DNA from: Betaproteobacteria bacterium
Lineage (GTDB): Bacteria; Pseudomonadota; Gammaproteobacteria; Burkholderiales; Burkholderiaceae_D
Direction: 5' to 3'
DNA: 55,651 nucleotides
NCBI GenBank assembly: GCA_016868055.1
Contig: VGHX01000008.1
Location: 1-55,651, forward strand
This document shows positions 47,335 through 55,651 of this stretch, piece after piece. The position numbers and the translations under genes were made by a program. Position 1 is the first letter of the stretch. The number at the start of each line of letters is the position of its first letter. A model generated the notes under the pieces. That model worked only from the letters and a program-made list of their open reading frames with translations. It did not search any database and was not told the DNA's origin.

Positions 47335-48141
47335 ATGTCCAGAATCAAGCAAACCTTCGACGCGCTGCAGTCGAAAAAAAAGAAAGCACTGATTACCTTC
47401 ATTACCGCAGGTGATCCGAGTCCTGAACTGACCGTGCCGTTAATGCATGCGATGGTGGAATGTGGCGTTGATATCCTGGAGCTCGGTGTGCCTTTCTCCG
47501 ACCCGATGGCCGAGGGGCCGGTAATACAACGTGCCAACGAGCGGGCGCTGAGGTTCAATGTCGGTATGCGCGATGTGCTCGAGTACGTACGCGTGTTTCG
47601 TCGTGATGATGCCCATACGCCGGTAGTGTTGATGGGATATGCCAACCCGATTGAACGCCTGGGTATTGATCGTTTTGTATCTGAAGCCAAGGCGGCGGGT
47701 GTTGATGGCGCTATCGTGGTGGATTACCCGCCGGAGGAGGCGCAAGAGTTCGCCGACAAGTTACGCGCGCAGGAGTTGGACTTGATCTTCCTGCTGGCAC
47801 CGACTTCAACCGAGGAACGCATCAAGCAGGTGGCGCAGATCAGCAGCGGCTTCAGCTATTACGTTTCATTGCGCGGTGTGACGGGTGCGGGCCATATCGA
47901 TACCTCGGAGGTGTCAGAGCGTCTCGCCGCCATTCGGCAGCACGTGAAATTGCCGATTGGGGTTGGCTTCGGCATTCGCGACGCGGCCACCGCCAAGACC
48001 GTGGCCTCGGTATCCGATGCGGTGGTGATCGGCAGCCGGATCATTCAGGAGCTGGAAAACACGCCGCAAGACAAGGCGGTCGATGCGGTACGATCATTCC
48101 TGACCGGCATCAGGACAGCGATTGACGAGGTTGCCGCTTGA
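47335..48141 (+). CDS. trpA: Tryptophan synthase alpha chain
   Basis: Cleaves indole-3-glycerol phosphate to indole and glyceraldehyde-3-phosphate. ATG 47335 follows the trpB stop by one base; a longer in-frame frame back to 47125 only re-reads trpB. The 268-residue barrel carries the catalytic Glu in [18 protein letters not shown], an FLLAPTS segment, the GVTGAG loop and GFGIRD. The repeat element at 48161 follows. Confidence 0.97.
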   Translation: MSRIKQTFDALQSKKKKALITFITAGDPSPELTVPLMHAMVECGVDILELGVPFSDPMAEGPVIQRANERALRFNVGMRDVLEYVRVFRRDDAHTPVVLMGYANPIERLGIDRFVSEAKAAGVDGAIVVDYPPEEAQEFADKLRAQELDLIFLLAPTSTEERIKQVAQISSGFSYYVSLRGVTGAGHIDTSEVSERLAAIRQHVKLPIGVGFGIRDAATAKTVASVSDAVVIGSRIIQELENTPQDKAVDAVRSFLTGIRTAIDEVAA

Positions 48142-48160
48142 GGCCAGTGGTTGACCGACC

Positions 48161-48241
48161 ATGGATCCTGGCCTGCACCGGGATGACCGCGTAAAGGTGG
48201 ATAGTCATTGCACCGTCACCCCGGCGAAGGCCAGGGTCTAG
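48161..48241. repeat. Dispersed inverted-repeat element, paired units (copy 3)
   Basis: ATGGATCCTGGCCTGCACCG (48161-48180) and the opposed CCGGCGAAGGCCAGGGTCTA (48221-48240) are imperfect reverse complements and match the copy at 35297-35435. The element lies between trpA and accD. Remaining bases of this 213-base gap show nothing else. Confidence 0.75.
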
Positions 48242-48354
48242 GGCCTTAACTATTTCCCGTTTGGTAATTCTCCGCAAGGCTAGCCCGGGGGCCACTGCCA
48301 CGGTTACAATTCGGGCCAACCCGGCCAGCGCGCCGATCTCAGAAAGTGAGTCCC

Positions 48355-49227
<873 letters not shown>

Positions 49228-49235
49228 TCTTTCCG

Positions 49236-49250
49236 GATCACGGGATCCAG
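49236..49250. repeat. Degenerate fragment of the dispersed repeat
   Basis: GATCACGGGATCCAG resembles one arm of the repeat family with an internal deletion. It sits in the 46-base gap between accD and folC. The match is short, so this is a weak call. Confidence 0.35.
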
Positions 49251-49273
49251 CCGCTTCGCTACTGCATCCCTTC

Positions 49274-50566
49274 ATGTCTGATTCACCGTCATTAAGCCAA
49301 TGGCTGGAACGCCTCGAGTCCATGCACTCTGTGGCCATCGACATGGGTCTGGACCGTGTTGCAACGGTGGCTGCGCGTCTTAATCTTCGCTTCGATTGCC
49401 CTGTGATCACGGTAGGCGGTACCAATGGCAAAGGCTCGACCTGCGCCATGCTGGAATCCATGCTGATGCAGGGAAGTTATCGCGTAGGTTTATATACCTC
49501 GCCGCATATCATTGACTTCAATGAGCGCGCACGCATCGACGGGCACAGTGTGAGTGATGCAGCGTTGTGTGACACCTTTGCAGCGGTTGAGGCGGTGCGT
49601 GCTGATGTGTCGTTGACTTACTTCGAGTTCACGACGCTCGCAATCTTGAAATTGTTTGCAGATGCCAAACTCGATGTCGTGATCTTGGAAGTGGGCCTCG
49701 GCGGTCGTTTAGATGCGGTAAATATCATCGACCCCGATGTCGCGATTGTGACCAGTGTCGATCTTGACCACCAGCAGTACCTGGGTGACACACGCGAAAA
49801 AATCGGCTTCGAGAAAGCCGGTATTTTCCGCTCGCAGCGGGCAGCGATTTGTGGTGACCCCTCGCCGCCGCAGTCGCTGGTCGAGCATGCCAACGCTATT
49901 GACGCTGATCTTTGGTTGTTTGGTCGCGACTTCAATTACTCGGGCGATCGTCAGCAATGGAGCTATGGAGGCCGCGCAGTTCGACGACATGCGCTGGCCT
50001 ACCCGAGTCTGCGCGGCGCAAATCAGCTGTTGAATGCCAGTGCAGCGTTAGCCGCGCTTGAGGTCTTGCGCGATCGTTTACCGCTTGGCGCGCAAGAGAT
50101 TCGTGCCGGCCTGGTGTTGGTTGAGCTACCTGCGCGGTTTCAAGTGTTGCCGGGTCGGCCTGCGGTGATTCTTGATGTTGCGCATAACCCGCATGCAGCA
50201 GCAACGCTCGCACAAAACCTTGATCAGATGGGTTTCTTTCCTTACACCTACGCAGTGTTTGGTGCGATGTCCGATAAGGATATCAACGGCATGCTTCTGC
50301 ATTTGAAAGACAAAATCGATCACTGGTATCTGTGCGACTTGCCCTTGCCGCGCGCGGCAAGTGCGGAATCGCTGGCGCACGCGTTGGATACCGCGGGCTT
50401 CATGGCGGGTACTGAAGGCGGCACTGAGCGCAGCGTTCAGTGCTTCGGAACGCCTGCAGAAGCCTACGCAGCTGCGCGGGATAGCGTAGGCGAGAATGAT
50501 AGAATCGTCGTCTTCGGATCCTTCCTCACGGTGGCCGGTGTGATGGCGGCGCGCGCGGCGCAGTAG
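49274..50566 (+). CDS. folC: Bifunctional folylpolyglutamate synthase/dihydrofolate synthase
   Basis: Adds glutamate to dihydropteroate and folates. ATG 49274 gives MSDSPSLSQWLERLE; an earlier frame from 49220 only re-reads the end of accD and the repeat fragment. The 430 residues have the ATP loop GGTNGKGSTCAMLES, LYTSPHIIDFNERARI, the Mur-ligase signature LEVGLGGRLDAVN and the C-terminal domain with ILDVAHNPHAA. It is followed by dedD after 33 bases. Confidence 0.96.
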   Translation: MSDSPSLSQWLERLESMHSVAIDMGLDRVATVAARLNLRFDCPVITVGGTNGKGSTCAMLESMLMQGSYRVGLYTSPHIIDFNERARIDGHSVSDAALCDTFAAVEAVRADVSLTYFEFTTLAILKLFADAKLDVVILEVGLGGRLDAVNIIDPDVAIVTSVDLDHQQYLGDTREKIGFEKAGIFRSQRAAICGDPSPPQSLVEHANAIDADLWLFGRDFNYSGDRQQWSYGGRAVRRHALAYPSLRGANQLLNASAALAALEVLRDRLPLGAQEIRAGLVLVELPARFQVLPGRPAVILDVAHNPHAAATLAQNLDQMGFFPYTYAVFGAMSDKDINGMLLHLKDKIDHWYLCDLPLPRAASAESLAHALDTAGFMAGTEGGTERSVQCFGTPAEAYAAARDSVGENDRIVVFGSFLTVAGVMAARAAQ

Positions 50567-50599
50567 TCGACATCTCTATCGTCCTACTCACTTAGATTT

Positions 50600-51388
50600 A
50601 TGGGTTTGTTTTCATTCGGTGGCAACGCACAGCAGGACGCTGACGACGAGCAGCCGCCGGTTCGACCAAGGCGCAGCGCCAGAGCGCCGGAAGAAGAGCC
50701 GATGGATCCGATGCTGCCGGAGAAGAAGCGTGCTCGCCGTCGCTTGATCGGAGCAACCGCTCTGGTGCTGGCGGCAGTGATTGGGCTGCCGATGATTTTT
50801 GATTCCGAGCCGCGCCCCATCTCGCAAGACATTACGATTCAGATTCCGCCGCGCGATAAAGCACCGCCGATGAGCGCGAGCCCAATGCCGCTGCCGCCTG
50901 GGCCTATGGCGCCGGTCGAGCCGCCAGGTGCCAACTCGGCGACGAGCACCAACGCCGCTACGGTCGCGGCGAACACCAAGCCGGACACTAAGCCTGATAC
51001 CAAGCAAGCAGATGGCACTACGGCCGCAACAGAGTCAGATGCTGCGGCCAGGGACAAGGCTGCGACAATCGCCGTGGGCGAGAAGCAGCGGGTCGATAGC
51101 TTGGTCGACAAGCCTGGCGCTACGCCTTCAGAAGCGACCAAGTCAGCCGACAAAGACAAGAGCCGCTACATCGTGCAAGTCGCGGCGGTATCGAGCAAGG
51201 CCAAGGTCGATGATCTGCTGCAGAAGCTGAAGCGCGGTGGTATCGAGGGCTACTGGCAGAAGGTGAATACCAAAGAAGGCGAACGTTTTCGGGTACGTGT
51301 GGGGCCTTTCGCTAGCCGCGATGAGGCCGAGAAGATGGCCAAGCGTATCGACAAACTCGGTCTTCCGGGTACGATTCAGGCGATTTAA
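50600..51388 (+). CDS. dedD: SPOR-domain protein, DedD type
   Basis: Inner-membrane protein that binds glycan strands at the division septum. Its 262 residues have a charged cytoplasmic N-terminus (rich in Arg/Pro), one transmembrane helix (about 48-67; LIGATALVLAAVIGLPMIF), a Pro/Ala/Thr-rich linker and the SPOR domain (about 186-262; YIVQVAAVSSKAKVDDLLQK and RFRVRVGPFASRDEAEKMA). The place is standard: between folC and purF. In many relatives cvpA lies between dedD and purF, but it is absent here. Confidence 0.9.
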   Translation: MGLFSFGGNAQQDADDEQPPVRPRRSARAPEEEPMDPMLPEKKRARRRLIGATALVLAAVIGLPMIFDSEPRPISQDITIQIPPRDKAPPMSASPMPLPPGPMAPVEPPGANSATSTNAATVAANTKPDTKPDTKQADGTTAATESDAAARDKAATIAVGEKQRVDSLVDKPGATPSEATKSADKDKSRYIVQVAAVSSKAKVDDLLQKLKRGGIEGYWQKVNTKEGERFRVRVGPFASRDEAEKMAKRIDKLGLPGTIQAI

Positions 51389-51433
51389 GACAATTCGGCC
51401 AGTTGGCCGCCGAGTAATCTGAGGGAGCCCACC

Positions 51434-52951
51434 ATGTGTGGCATTGTTGGTGTTGTTTCGCACAGCCCAGTGAATCAGCTGATCTACGACGCCTTGCTAC
51501 TGCTGCAGCATCGTGGTCAGGATGCGGCCGGCATTGCGACCAACCACGGCAGTACTTTCAGCATGTACAAGGCCAATGGCTTGGTGCGTGACGTTTTCCG
51601 GACGCGTAACATGCGCTCGCTGCCGGGTAACTCTGGCATCGGCCAATGTCGTTATCCGACCGCCGGTTCTTCCAGCGAAGAGGAAGCGCAGCCGTTTTAT
51701 GTGAATGCGCCATTCGGCATCACGCTGGCTCATAACGGCAACCTGACCAACGCCGAGCAGCTGAAGATTGATCTGTTCAAGAACGATCGCCGCCATATCA
51801 ATACCGATTCCGATTCCGAAGTCTTGTTGAACGTTCTCGCGCACGAGATACAGCAATGCTCCAGTGGTTTGTCGCTGGATCCTGCTGCCATTTTCAACGC
51901 CGTCTCGACCCTGCACAAGCGTGTACGCGGCTCGTATGCGGTAGTTGCACAGATTGCGGGCTACGGCATGCTGGCTTTCCGTGATCCTTACGGCATACGT
52001 CCGTTGTGCATCGGCTTTGCCGATACCGAGATGGGTCCGGAGTATCTGGTTGCGTCTGAATCTGTAGCGTTGGAGGGACTGGGCTTTCACTATTTGCGTG
52101 ATGTGATGCCGGGTGAGGCCATCTTCATTGATAACGACGGCAAGCTCTACAACCAGCAATGCGCTGACAACCCGACGCTCAATCCGTGCGCGTTCGAATT
52201 TGTTTATCTGGCGCGACCTGACTCGGTGATTGACGGCGCATCGGTGTATGCCACGCGTCTCAAAATGGGCGAGTACCTGGCCGAGAAGATACGACGCGAA
52301 ATTCACTCGGGTGAGATCGATGTTGTGATGCCGATCCCGGATTCGTCGCGTCCGGCGGCAATGCAACTCGCACTGAAACTCGGTATCGAGTACCGCGAGG
52401 GCTTCATCAAAAATCGCTATATCGGCCGCACGTTTATCATGCCGGGTCATAGCGTGCGCCGAAAGTCAGTGCGCCAGAAGCTGAACGCAATCGGTTCCGA
52501 ATTTAAAGGCAAGAGCGTTTTGCTGGTGGATGACTCGATCGTGCGCGGCACCACCAGTCGCGAAATCGTACAAATGGCGCGGGATTCTGGCGCGCGTCGT
52601 GTAATTTTTGCCTCTGCTGCGCCGCCGGTGAAATTCCCCAACGTGTATGGTATTGACATGCCGACCCGTGGTGAGTTAATCGCTTACGGCCGCAGCGAAG
52701 AAGAAGTTTGTCGCGAGATCACCGCTGATGCGCTGGTGTATCAAGACATCGAAGCGATGAAACAATCGATCTCCGACGTGAACCCGGCGCTCAAGCGTTT
52801 CGAGGCCTCTTGCTTCGACGGTCACTATGTGACCGGTGATATCTCGATGGATTATCTGGACCGTGTCGAGTACGCCCGTGCTCACCCGAAAATCGTTGCT
52901 GAGGATATCGTCCGCACACAGCTCAACCTGAATCTCGCGCGTGCGGAGTAA
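51434..52951 (+). CDS. purF: Amidophosphoribosyltransferase
   Basis: Commits PRPP to purine synthesis by adding an amide from glutamine. Its 505 residues start with the nucleophile Cys2 (MCGIVGVV), continue with the class II amidotransferase domain (about 2-230; HRGQDAAGI, IGQCRYPTAGSS) and the PRTase domain with the PRPP loop VLLVDDSIVRGTTS (about 360-375). GAGGGAG precedes the ATG. It follows dedD by 45 bases without cvpA. Confidence 0.97.
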   Translation: MCGIVGVVSHSPVNQLIYDALLLLQHRGQDAAGIATNHGSTFSMYKANGLVRDVFRTRNMRSLPGNSGIGQCRYPTAGSSSEEEAQPFYVNAPFGITLAHNGNLTNAEQLKIDLFKNDRRHINTDSDSEVLLNVLAHEIQQCSSGLSLDPAAIFNAVSTLHKRVRGSYAVVAQIAGYGMLAFRDPYGIRPLCIGFADTEMGPEYLVASESVALEGLGFHYLRDVMPGEAIFIDNDGKLYNQQCADNPTLNPCAFEFVYLARPDSVIDGASVYATRLKMGEYLAEKIRREIHSGEIDVVMPIPDSSRPAAMQLALKLGIEYREGFIKNRYIGRTFIMPGHSVRRKSVRQKLNAIGSEFKGKSVLLVDDSIVRGTTSREIVQMARDSGARRVIFASAAPPVKFPNVYGIDMPTRGELIAYGRSEEEVCREITADALVYQDIEAMKQSISDVNPALKRFEASCFDGHYVTGDISMDYLDRVEYARAHPKIVAEDIVRTQLNLNLARAE

Positions 52952-52968
52952 GTGTAGGCGCGACGTTC

Positions 52969-54207
52969 ATGGATAAAACACGTCAATTCGGTTTCACCAC
53001 CACGATTCTGCATAGCGACCGGCAAAAGAATATCGAGCACGGCTCGCTGCATAAGCCTATTCATACGGCAGTCGCGTACGGCTATAAAGATGCGCGCGAG
53101 CTGGCTGACGTCTTCCAAGGCAAGAAGCTTGGATATCGCTACGGTCGTCAGGGTAATCCGACCGTCTCAGCGCTGGAAGACAAGATCACTCGCATGGAGG
53201 GTGGTCTGGTCACGCTATGCTTTTCTACCGGCATGGCGGCGATTGGTGCGTTGGTACAGGGTCTGCTGCGTGCGGGTGATCATGTGGTCTCTTCATCCTT
53301 CCTGTTCGGTAATACCAATAGCCTGTGGCAAACGGTTGAGCTGCAAGGCATGCCGGTATCGTTCGTCGATCCGACGGATGTGGCGAATGTTGACCGTGCA
53401 TTGCAGCCGAATACGCGTTTGGTATTTGTTGAGACCATCGCTAACCCTCGTACTCAGATCGCAGATCTCGATCGTATCGGCGCTTTATGCCGTGAGCGCG
53501 GTATTTTGTACGTGGTCGACAACACCATCACCTCGCCTTATCTGTTTCAACCGAAAACGGTGGGCGCAAGTTTGGTGATCAACGCGTTGACTAAATCAAT
53601 TGCGGGTCACGGTAATGTGCTGGGCGGTAGCCTGACTGACACCGGTTTATTCGACTGGACGCAGTTTCCGAATATTGCACCGAGCTACAAGCGCTTCCCG
53701 CCGCAGAACTGGGGCATTGCGCAGCTACGTGCGAAAGCGCTGCGCGATTTTGGTGGTGCGCTCGGCCCCGAGGCCGCGCATCATATTGCGGTGGGTGCGG
53801 AGACCATGGCATTGCGTATCGAGCGCGAGTCGTCGAATGCGTTAGCGCTTGCGAAGATGCTTGATGCGGACGATCGTGTGGCGGCGGTGTATTACCCCGG
53901 CTTGCCACATCACCCGCAGCACGCGATTGCCACTCAATTATTTCGAGCCTATGGCGGCATACTCAGCTTTGAGTTGAAATCCGGTATCGATTGCTTCGAT
54001 TACATGAACCGGCTTCAAGTTGCTATCCGGGCCAGCAATCTTGGTGATACCCGCACCTTGGTGATACCTGTCGCGCACACGATTTTTCATGAGATGGGTC
54101 CGGAACGACGCGCATCGATGGGCATTGCAGAATCGTTGATTCGTATCTCGGTGGGCATCGAAGAGACTGAGGACCTGCTGCAGGATTTTCAGCAAGCGTT
54201 TAGCTAA
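52969..54207 (+). CDS. metZ: O-succinylhomoserine sulfhydrylase
   Basis: PLP enzyme of transsulfuration-type methionine synthesis that makes homocysteine from O-succinylhomoserine and sulfide. Its 412 residues have YGRQGNPTVSALEDKITRMEGG, FSTGMAAIGALVQGLL, the PLP lysine in NALTKSIAGHGNVLGG and C-terminal SLIRISVGIEETEDLL. Position after purF is the betaproteobacterial norm. A metY paralogue sits at 30912. Its stop is directly next to the stop of the convergent LOG gene. Confidence 0.92.
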   Translation: MDKTRQFGFTTTILHSDRQKNIEHGSLHKPIHTAVAYGYKDARELADVFQGKKLGYRYGRQGNPTVSALEDKITRMEGGLVTLCFSTGMAAIGALVQGLLRAGDHVVSSSFLFGNTNSLWQTVELQGMPVSFVDPTDVANVDRALQPNTRLVFVETIANPRTQIADLDRIGALCRERGILYVVDNTITSPYLFQPKTVGASLVINALTKSIAGHGNVLGGSLTDTGLFDWTQFPNIAPSYKRFPPQNWGIAQLRAKALRDFGGALGPEAAHHIAVGAETMALRIERESSNALALAKMLDADDRVAAVYYPGLPHHPQHAIATQLFRAYGGILSFELKSGIDCFDYMNRLQVAIRASNLGDTRTLVIPVAHTIFHEMGPERRASMGIAESLIRISVGIEETEDLLQDFQQAFS

Positions 54208-54816
54208 CTACGGGCCCAGCGTGCTCGCCGCTTTTCGGCTGAACACGCTCACGCCTTCCGGCATCTCGAATGCCACCATCCGGTCCAGCAGCTTGCTGAT
54301 GTCCGTTTCAATCATGAGTAGCGCATGATGTGCCGGCTTCAAAAAACCTGCGTCACGCTGCTTGTCCAGCAGCCGTACCAGGTCATCGTAAAAACCTAGA
54401 GTGTTCAGCAGCCCGACCGGTTTGCGGTGATAACCCAGCTGCAGCCAGGTCATCACTTCGAATAACTCTTCCAGCGTACCAATGCCACCGGGAAGCGCAA
54501 CGAAGCCGTCGGCTAATTCAGCCATCAAGGCTTTACGCTCGTGCATGTCTTTCACCACATGCAGCTTCGTCAGACGCGCGTGCCCGACTTCGCTATCCAT
54601 CAATGCGCTGGGAATGACACCAGTAACTTCAGCACCCGCCGCCAGCGCTGCATCGGCAACAACACCCATCAAGCCCACATGGCCGCCGCCATTCACCAGC
54701 GACATACCGCGTCGTGCGATGTCTTGTCCAAGCGCTCGCGCAGACTCGGCATAGACGGCATCATGACCCGTGGCCGAGCCACAGTAAACGCACAGGCGTT
54801 GAATATGTGCGGGCAT
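54208..54816 (-). CDS. LOG-family protein (TIGR00730), probable nucleoside 5'-monophosphate phosphoribohydrolase
   Basis: Rossmann-fold enzyme of the LOG family, known for cleaving cytokinin or nucleoside monophosphates. Its 202 residues contain VYCGSATGHDAVYAESARALG at the start, LVNGGGHVGLMGVVADAAL, ERKALMAELADGFVALPGG and the hallmark PGGIGTLEELFEVMTW. All catalytic elements are present. The gene abuts metZ with no gap and is followed upstream by the RDD gene. Confidence 0.9.
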   Translation of the reverse strand: MPAHIQRLCVYCGSATGHDAVYAESARALGQDIARRGMSLVNGGGHVGLMGVVADAALAAGAEVTGVIPSALMDSEVGHARLTKLHVVKDMHERKALMAELADGFVALPGGIGTLEELFEVMTWLQLGYHRKPVGLLNTLGFYDDLVRLLDKQRDAGFLKPAHHALLMIETDISKLLDRMVAFEMPEGVSVFSRKAASTLGP

Positions 54817-54818
54817 GT

Positions 54819-55421
54819 CTAGGGATTACTCCGCTCGCTTATTGGTTTGCCTTCACGCAGGTCCTTTGCGGCAGCGCCGATGACCAGTCGTGTACCGGCG
54901 ATGCGATCATGAAGAAATTGTCGATCCGGATCGAGACGACTGGTCAGCGCCCACAGCGCCGCACTCAGCATCGGTAGCAGCAACAGCATGGCACCTTGTG
55001 CATTGATCCACCAAGCGAGCGCGAGACCAGGCAGGAACCACAGCCATGCCAATGCGTATCGAAGCAGCGCGCGCGGCCAGCGCAGCGCTTGTCCATTCCG
55101 CATCACCACTCGTACCCGCCAGGTTTTCATGGCCAGTGTTTGCCCGCCGTGCGTCCAGAACCAGCCGAAGTAAATCGCCAGCACAATGAATTGCCACACC
55201 TGCTGCGCATGCCTGAGTGCCAGCGCGTGGCGCTGCTGCAGCAGTGTCGAGAACAACCATCCCGCGATGAACACCACGCCGAACAGCAGCATGGCCTCGT
55301 ACACCATGCAGAGCAATCGGTTCTTCAGTGGTGCTGTGGGCAAGCTTATGGGCAGGATGTCCGGCATGGGATCGGGCAGGGCATCGGGCGAGGTGGTTGA
55401 CGCGGGGTCGGCGGTGGTCAT
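54819..55421 (-). CDS. RDD-family membrane protein
   Basis: Protein of 200 residues; the first 30 are Pro/Asp/Ser-rich and probably cytoplasmic. The RDD domain (about 32-185) has four or five hydrophobic helices with LKNRLLCMVYEAMLLFGVV, a WTHGGQTLAMKTWRVRVV segment and the arginine-aspartate region RLDPDRQFLHDRIAGTRLV. RDD proteins may act in transport or membrane stability; the substrate is unknown. It starts two bases before the LOG gene's 5' neighbour, so both form a minus-strand pair. The last 230 bases of the window upstream of this gene hold no gene I can support. Confidence 0.85.
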   Translation of the reverse strand: MTTADPASTTSPDALPDPMPDILPISLPTAPLKNRLLCMVYEAMLLFGVVFIAGWLFSTLLQQRHALALRHAQQVWQFIVLAIYFGWFWTHGGQTLAMKTWRVRVVMRNGQALRWPRALLRYALAWLWFLPGLALAWWINAQGAMLLLLPMLSAALWALTSRLDPDRQFLHDRIAGTRLVIGAAAKDLREGKPISERSNP

Positions 55422-55588
55422 GTCGGCAGCGGCGGAGGGGTTCGCGGCGCATTGTAAGCGCAGCGCGCCGGTGGCTTGAATTGCCCGATTGGCAATGCCT
55501 CAGCTGCCCGGCAGATACGGGTGTGTATTGAAGGTCGAGACTGCAGGCCAAAACGCTTGATTTCATTGGCTTTTTTAAAAGAATTTTC

Positions 55589-55651
55589 TTGACCTTATTG
55601 CTGCAACGCATTAACTTATGCGCTCCCTCGCCACCGCGAGGGATATTTTTT
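55589..55651 (+). promoter_or_regulatory. Promoter-like sequence followed by a terminator-like hairpin at the window edge
   Basis: TTGACC (55589-55594) and TAACTT (55612-55617) are 17 bases apart. A perfect 8-bp stem (TCCCTCGC / GCGAGGGA, 55624-55643) with a four-base loop and TATTTTTT follows at once. No plus-strand gene precedes the hairpin in the window, so its role is unclear; it could close a short RNA or sit in a leader. Confidence 0.35.

Noticed and set aside
55594-55612. TTGCTGCAACGCA motif near the window end, resembling phasin-regulator sites
   Set aside because: A partial palindrome only, and no polyhydroxyalkanoate gene is visible to support it.

Overview
The window reads as a chromosomal segment of a betaproteobacterium, probably of the order Burkholderiales. 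The basis is gene content and order, not a database match: carA-carB-greA-DUF4149, yhbY/rlmE, ftsH-folP-glmM, leuC-entericidin-leuD-leuB-asd-fimV-truA-trpF-trpB-trpA-accD-folC-dedD-purF-metZ are blocks known from that group. Base composition is moderately GC-rich, except for one clearly AT-rich gene (15252-17198). No plasmid, phage or transposase gene and no CRISPR array was seen.

Layout. 1-13891 is mostly housekeeping: the tail of a porin, a patatin-like lipoprotein, an NlpC/P60 hydrolase, a GlcG/HbpS-like protein, carbamoyl-phosphate synthase (carAB), greA behind a leader terminator, ribosome-related yhbY and rlmE, then ftsH, folP and glmM. 13949-14158 holds tRNA-Pro(TGG) and tRNA-Arg(TCT). 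14159-24876 is an accessory stretch: a VapBC toxin-antitoxin pair between tRNA-Arg and a decayed copy of that tRNA's 3' half; an AT-rich adenylate/guanylate cyclase with a TPR-like tail; the wreck of a hicBA pair; a five-gene signalling cluster (small Xre protein, FixJ-type response regulator, second Xre protein, RodZ-like membrane HTH protein, seven-helix histidine kinase); modA with tandem repeats at both ends, divergent from a ModE-type regulator; and a Crp/Fnr gene broken by a frameshift and a stop.

25040-37459 is a mix of metabolic, transport and unknown genes: a small coiled-coil protein, a winged-helix regulator, a DUF4124 protein, a FAD-linked oxidase, DUF2069, wrbA, a YihY membrane protein, an alpha/beta hydrolase, metY, a CBS protein overlapping an LplT-like transporter, aroC, a second MFS transporter and an M48 lipoprotein protease. 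37637-54207 is a long run of same-strand biosynthesis genes: leucine (leuCDB), the aspartate pathway (asd), pseudouridine synthase (truA), tryptophan (trpFBA), fatty acid (accD), folate (folC), purine (purF) and methionine (metZ). Within it fimV carries an in-frame amber codon that cuts off its conserved C-terminus. The window closes with a LOG-family protein and an RDD membrane protein on the minus strand.

Points that stand out: a greA leader that looks like an attenuator; a tRNA-Arg promoter lying inside the terminator of tRNA-Pro; tRNA-bounded vapBC; decayed hicBA next to the AT-rich cyclase; the uncharacterised five-gene signalling cluster; repeat arrays at both ends of modA; two disrupted genes (Crp/Fnr, fimV); and a dispersed inverted repeat family in intergenic gaps. 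The best candidate for an undescribed system is the signalling cluster at 17663-21758. That reading is inference from gene neighbourhood and domains.
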